Positions 61,640 to 64,000 of a stretch of DNA of 64,000 bases are shown here, piece after piece. Below the pieces are notes generated by a model. The model was not told the DNA's origin. It ran no database searches and was given only the letters and a program-made list of their open reading frames with translations. The first letter of the stretch is position 1; the number at the start of each line of letters is the position of its first letter. The position numbers were made by a program, and so were the translations under genes. The stretch is from Streptococcus sp. HMSC072G04 (lineage in GTDB: Bacteria > Bacillota > Bacilli > Lactobacillales > Streptococcaceae), in NCBI RefSeq assembly GCF_001813295.1, contig NZ_KV812034.1:1-64000 (forward strand), given 5' to 3'.

Positions 61640-63355
61640 ATGACCTATCAAGAAAACTACCAAAAATGGCTCGACTTTGCTGAATTACCAGCTTACCTTC
61701 GTGATGAGTTGGTCGCAATGGATGAAAAAACAAAAGAAGATGCCTTCTATACCAACCTAGAATTCGGTACAGCTGGTATGCGTGGATTAATCGGTGCTGG
61801 TACCAACCGTATTAATATCTATGTTGTTCGCCAAGCAACTGAAGGGTTGGCCCAATTGATCAACTCAAAAGGTGAGGAAGCGAAGAAACGCGGAGTTGCG
61901 ATCGCTTACGATAGCCGTCACTTCTCTCCTGAGTTTGCTTTTGAATCAGCTCAAGTTTTGGCTGCTCATGGGATCAAATCTTATGTATTTGAAAGCCTTC
62001 GTCCAACACCTGAATTGTCATTTGCCGTTCGTCACCTCCACACATTTGCTGGGATCATGGTAACAGCTAGCCACAACCCTGCTCCATTTAACGGATATAA
62101 GGTATACGGTGAAGACGGTGGACAAATGCCTCCAGCAGATGCTGATGCATTGACAGATTACATCCGTGCTATCGAAAATCCTTTCACTGTACAATTAGCT
62201 GACCTTGAAGAAAGCAAAGCTAACGGCTTGATTGAAGTTATCGGTGAAAACGTCGACGCTGAATACTTGAAAGAAGTGAAAGGCGTTAACATCAACCAAG
62301 ACTTGATCAATGAATACGGTCGTGACATGAAGATTGTCTACACTCCACTTCATGGTACTGGTGAAATGTTGGCTCGTCGTGCTCTTGCCCAAGCTGGATT
62401 TGAAGCTGTTCAAGTTGTTGAAGCTCAAGCTGTTCCAGATGCTGACTTTTCAACTGTTAAATCTCCAAACCCTGAAAACCAAGCTGCCTTTGCTCTTGCT
62501 GAAGAACTTGGTCGCAAAGTAGACGCTGATGTATTGGTTGCAACTGACCCAGATGCTGACCGCCTTGGTGTAGAAATCCGCCAACCAGATGGTTCTTACC
62601 TCAACCTTTCTGGTAACCAAATCGGAGCGATCATTGCTAAATACATTCTTGAAGCTCACAAAACAGCTGGTACCCTTCCTGCAAATGCTGCCCTCTGTAA
62701 ATCAATCGTATCAACTGAGTTGGTGACTAAGATTGCAGAAAGCTACGGCGCAACAATGTTTAACGTCTTGACTGGTTTCAAATTTATCGGTGAAAAAATC
62801 CATGAATTTGAAACACAACACAACCATACTTACATGCTTGGTTTCGAAGAAAGCTTCGGTTACCTGATCAAACCATTCGTACGTGACAAAGACGCTATCC
62901 AAGCCGTTCTTATCGTTGCTGAAATCGCAGCTTACTACCGCTCACGTGGTATGACTTTGGCAGATGGTATCGAAGAAATCTACAAACAATACGGTTACTT
63001 CGCAGAAAAAACCATCTCTGTTACCCTTTCAGGTGTGGACGGGGCTGCTGAAATCAAGAAAATTATGGATAAATTCCGTGGTAATGCTCCTAAACAATTT
63101 AACAAGACAGACATTGCTAAGACAGAAGACTTCTTGGAACAAACAGCTACTACTGCTGACGGCGTTGAAAAATTGACAACTCCTCCAAGCAACGTTCTTA
63201 AATACATCTTGGCTGATGATTCATGGTTTGCCGTTCGTCCTTCAGGTACAGAACCAAAAATCAAATTCTACATCGCTACAGTTGGTGAATCTGAAGCAGA
63301 TGCTAAAGAAAAAATTGCAAATATCGAATCAGAAATCAATGCTTTTGTAGGCTAA
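61640..63355 (+). CDS. pgcA: Phospho-sugar mutase, alpha-phosphoglucomutase
   Basis: Interconverts glucose-1-phosphate and glucose-6-phosphate for capsule, wall glycan and glycogen-type synthesis. 571 residues from ATG 61640 (AAAGGAG upstream), family length. Catalytic Ser144 in TASHNP (142-147), metal loop DPDADR near 300, the sugar-binding GFEESFGY and C-terminal phosphate loop RPSGTEPKIKFY. Highly expressed codon use. Confidence 0.97.
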   Translation: MTYQENYQKWLDFAELPAYLRDELVAMDEKTKEDAFYTNLEFGTAGMRGLIGAGTNRINIYVVRQATEGLAQLINSKGEEAKKRGVAIAYDSRHFSPEFAFESAQVLAAHGIKSYVFESLRPTPELSFAVRHLHTFAGIMVTASHNPAPFNGYKVYGEDGGQMPPADADALTDYIRAIENPFTVQLADLEESKANGLIEVIGENVDAEYLKEVKGVNINQDLINEYGRDMKIVYTPLHGTGEMLARRALAQAGFEAVQVVEAQAVPDADFSTVKSPNPENQAAFALAEELGRKVDADVLVATDPDADRLGVEIRQPDGSYLNLSGNQIGAIIAKYILEAHKTAGTLPANAALCKSIVSTELVTKIAESYGATMFNVLTGFKFIGEKIHEFETQHNHTYMLGFEESFGYLIKPFVRDKDAIQAVLIVAEIAAYYRSRGMTLADGIEEIYKQYGYFAEKTISVTLSGVDGAAEIKKIMDKFRGNAPKQFNKTDIAKTEDFLEQTATTADGVEKLTTPPSNVLKYILADDSWFAVRPSGTEPKIKFYIATVGESEADAKEKIANIESEINAFVG

Positions 63356-63360
63356 AACAC

Positions 63361-63535
63361 GAGGCTGGGACAAAAGTCCTAGCCTCTCAATTATCTTTGA
63401 ATTGTCGAGCAAGACGCAGTGGTTGAGTGGGCTCTACTACGCTGATTTCATCAGTTTTTACAGCCCTACTCAACTGTTCGGAGGTGGGACGACGAAATCG
63501 AATTCTAACGAATTACCGATTTCTGTCCCACTCTC
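63361..63535. repeat. 175-bp structured intergenic repeat, copy B
   Basis: Same element as at 55613, inverted. It differs from copy A at about four positions (for example C to A before CAGTTGAG, and two in the AATCCAAAAATAATTG spacer). It lies right after pgcA, where its first hairpin (GAGGCTGGGAC/GTCCTAGCCTC) may serve as terminator. Confidence 0.9.
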
Positions 63536-63612
63536 TCTTTCTTTCGTAGCAAATACCAGCGATTTTATAGAAAATATGGCATACTAGACTTAGAAGAAAG
63601 CGAGGTAATCTC

Positions 63613-63960
63613 ATGGAACAATTTTTAGAAGATATTAAAGATCTTGAAGTCACAACTGTCGCGCGTGCGCAAGAAGCGATTGATCAAAAAGAAACAGCGA
63701 CCTTCTTTATCGGACGCAAGACTTGTCCTTACTGCCGGAAGTTCGCTGCTAAGTTAGCAACTGTCGTAGCTGAAACAAAAGCTCATATCTATTTTATTAA
63801 TAGTGAAGAACCAAGTCAGCTAGATGCATTACAAGCCTTCCGCTCAACCTACGGCATTCCAACTGTCCCAGGATTTTTACATGTCGAAGCCGGTGAAGTC
63901 AGTGTTCGTTGCGACTCATCTATGTCTGAAGAAGAAATCAAAGCATTCGCTCATTTATAA
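63613..63960 (+). CDS. Thioredoxin-like protein (bacteriocin transport accessory type)
   Basis: 115 residues with a thioredoxin fold: FFIGRKTCPYCRKF (CPYC active site) and the cis-Pro in GIPTVPGFL. No signal peptide, so it acts in the cytoplasm. This is the small Trx-like group often named bacteriocin transport accessory (Bta); a disulfide role is likely, a bacteriocin role is not shown. Flanked on both sides by copies of the 175-bp repeat. Confidence 0.85.
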   Translation: MEQFLEDIKDLEVTTVARAQEAIDQKETATFFIGRKTCPYCRKFAAKLATVVAETKAHIYFINSEEPSQLDALQAFRSTYGIPTVPGFLHVEAGEVSVRCDSSMSEEEIKAFAHL

Positions 63961-63967
63961 AAAAATT

Positions 63968-64000
63968 GAGGCTGGGACAAAAATCCTAGCCTCTCAATTA
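63968..64000. repeat. 175-bp repeat, copy C, cut by window end
   Basis: Begins GAGGCTGGGACAAAAATCCT in the orientation of copy B; only 33 bases are visible. Confidence 0.8.

Noticed and set aside
63402-63587. 61-codon frame after pgcA
   Set aside because: Lies in repeat copy B, has no ribosome site and matches copy A in antisense, so it is not a gene.
1-64000. CRISPR array, prophage, integrative element or rRNA/tRNA genes
   Set aside because: No regularly spaced repeats, integrase, phage structural genes or tRNA-like cloverleafs were seen; the only mobile remnant is the IS982 fragment.

Overview
The window is chromosomal DNA of a low-GC Gram-positive bacterium, almost certainly an oral Streptococcus of the mitis/sanguinis/parasanguinis type. 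The evidence is the gene set and order: ylxM-ffh, guaA, the block tdk-(GNAT)-prfA-prmC-sua5-glyA-(nucleoid protein)-pvaA, xpt-pbuX behind a guanine riboswitch, split coaB and coaC followed by an ECF S component, water-forming nox, and a Tat system beside an EfeUOB-type iron importer. The species is an inference. No rRNA, tRNA, CRISPR array or prophage was seen.

Layout. 1-1000: decayed IS982-type transposase and a CE7 acetyl esterase under a probable cre site. 2197-4965: alpha/beta hydrolase and the SRP genes. 5046-10287: a tight five-gene operon (glycosyltransferase, SDR, metallo-hydrolase, PaaK-like adenylate-forming enzyme, KAS III) that looks like an uncharacterised small biosynthetic cluster. 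10529-12921: GntR/UTRA regulator divergent from guaA. 13254-18939: AT-rich agmatine deiminase cluster (aguR, aguB, aguD, aguA) without the carbamate kinase; a LacZ-like non-catalytic protein sits in its place. 19033-27068: DUF1002 protein, then the housekeeping block. 27128-33429: ilvD (CodY-type box), MATE exporter, pbuX-xpt (riboswitch), guaC (PurR-type box). 33612-40148: accessory island of small hypothetical and immunity-like genes, with a PoNi-type immunity protein, three sets of tandem paralogues and two broken copies. 40367-45213: a 36-residue membrane peptide, tatA-tatC and the efe iron/peroxidase operon, whose DyP peroxidase carries a twin-arginine signal. 45324-54447: CLC transporter, nox, an apbE/FMN-reductase operon, extracytoplasmic thioredoxin plus CcdA, BrnQ. 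54583-64000: YdcF protein, GNAT, MATE, fhs, coaB-coaC-S component, pgcA and a thioredoxin-like protein, with three copies of a 175-bp structured intergenic repeat.

How the parts work together. Purine control recurs: PurR-type boxes lie at the same distance from the -10 of guaC and fhs, and the guaC stop is followed within a few bases by the guanine aptamer that controls xpt-pbuX. Carbon control is suggested by cre-like sites at the esterase, nox, apbE and pgcA. The efe-tat operon couples ferrous iron uptake, a haem peroxidase and its secretion route. In the apbE operon a flavin transferase is encoded with a reductase whose C-terminus carries two flavinylation-like motifs, which suggests enzyme and substrate in one operon. 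Three genes (ylxM, a MATE gene and coaB) have promoters whose expected transcription start falls on the start codon, so leaderless mRNAs are likely.

Limits: all family calls are by eye from protein motifs and gene context; promoters and operator sites are matches to consensus, not measurements.
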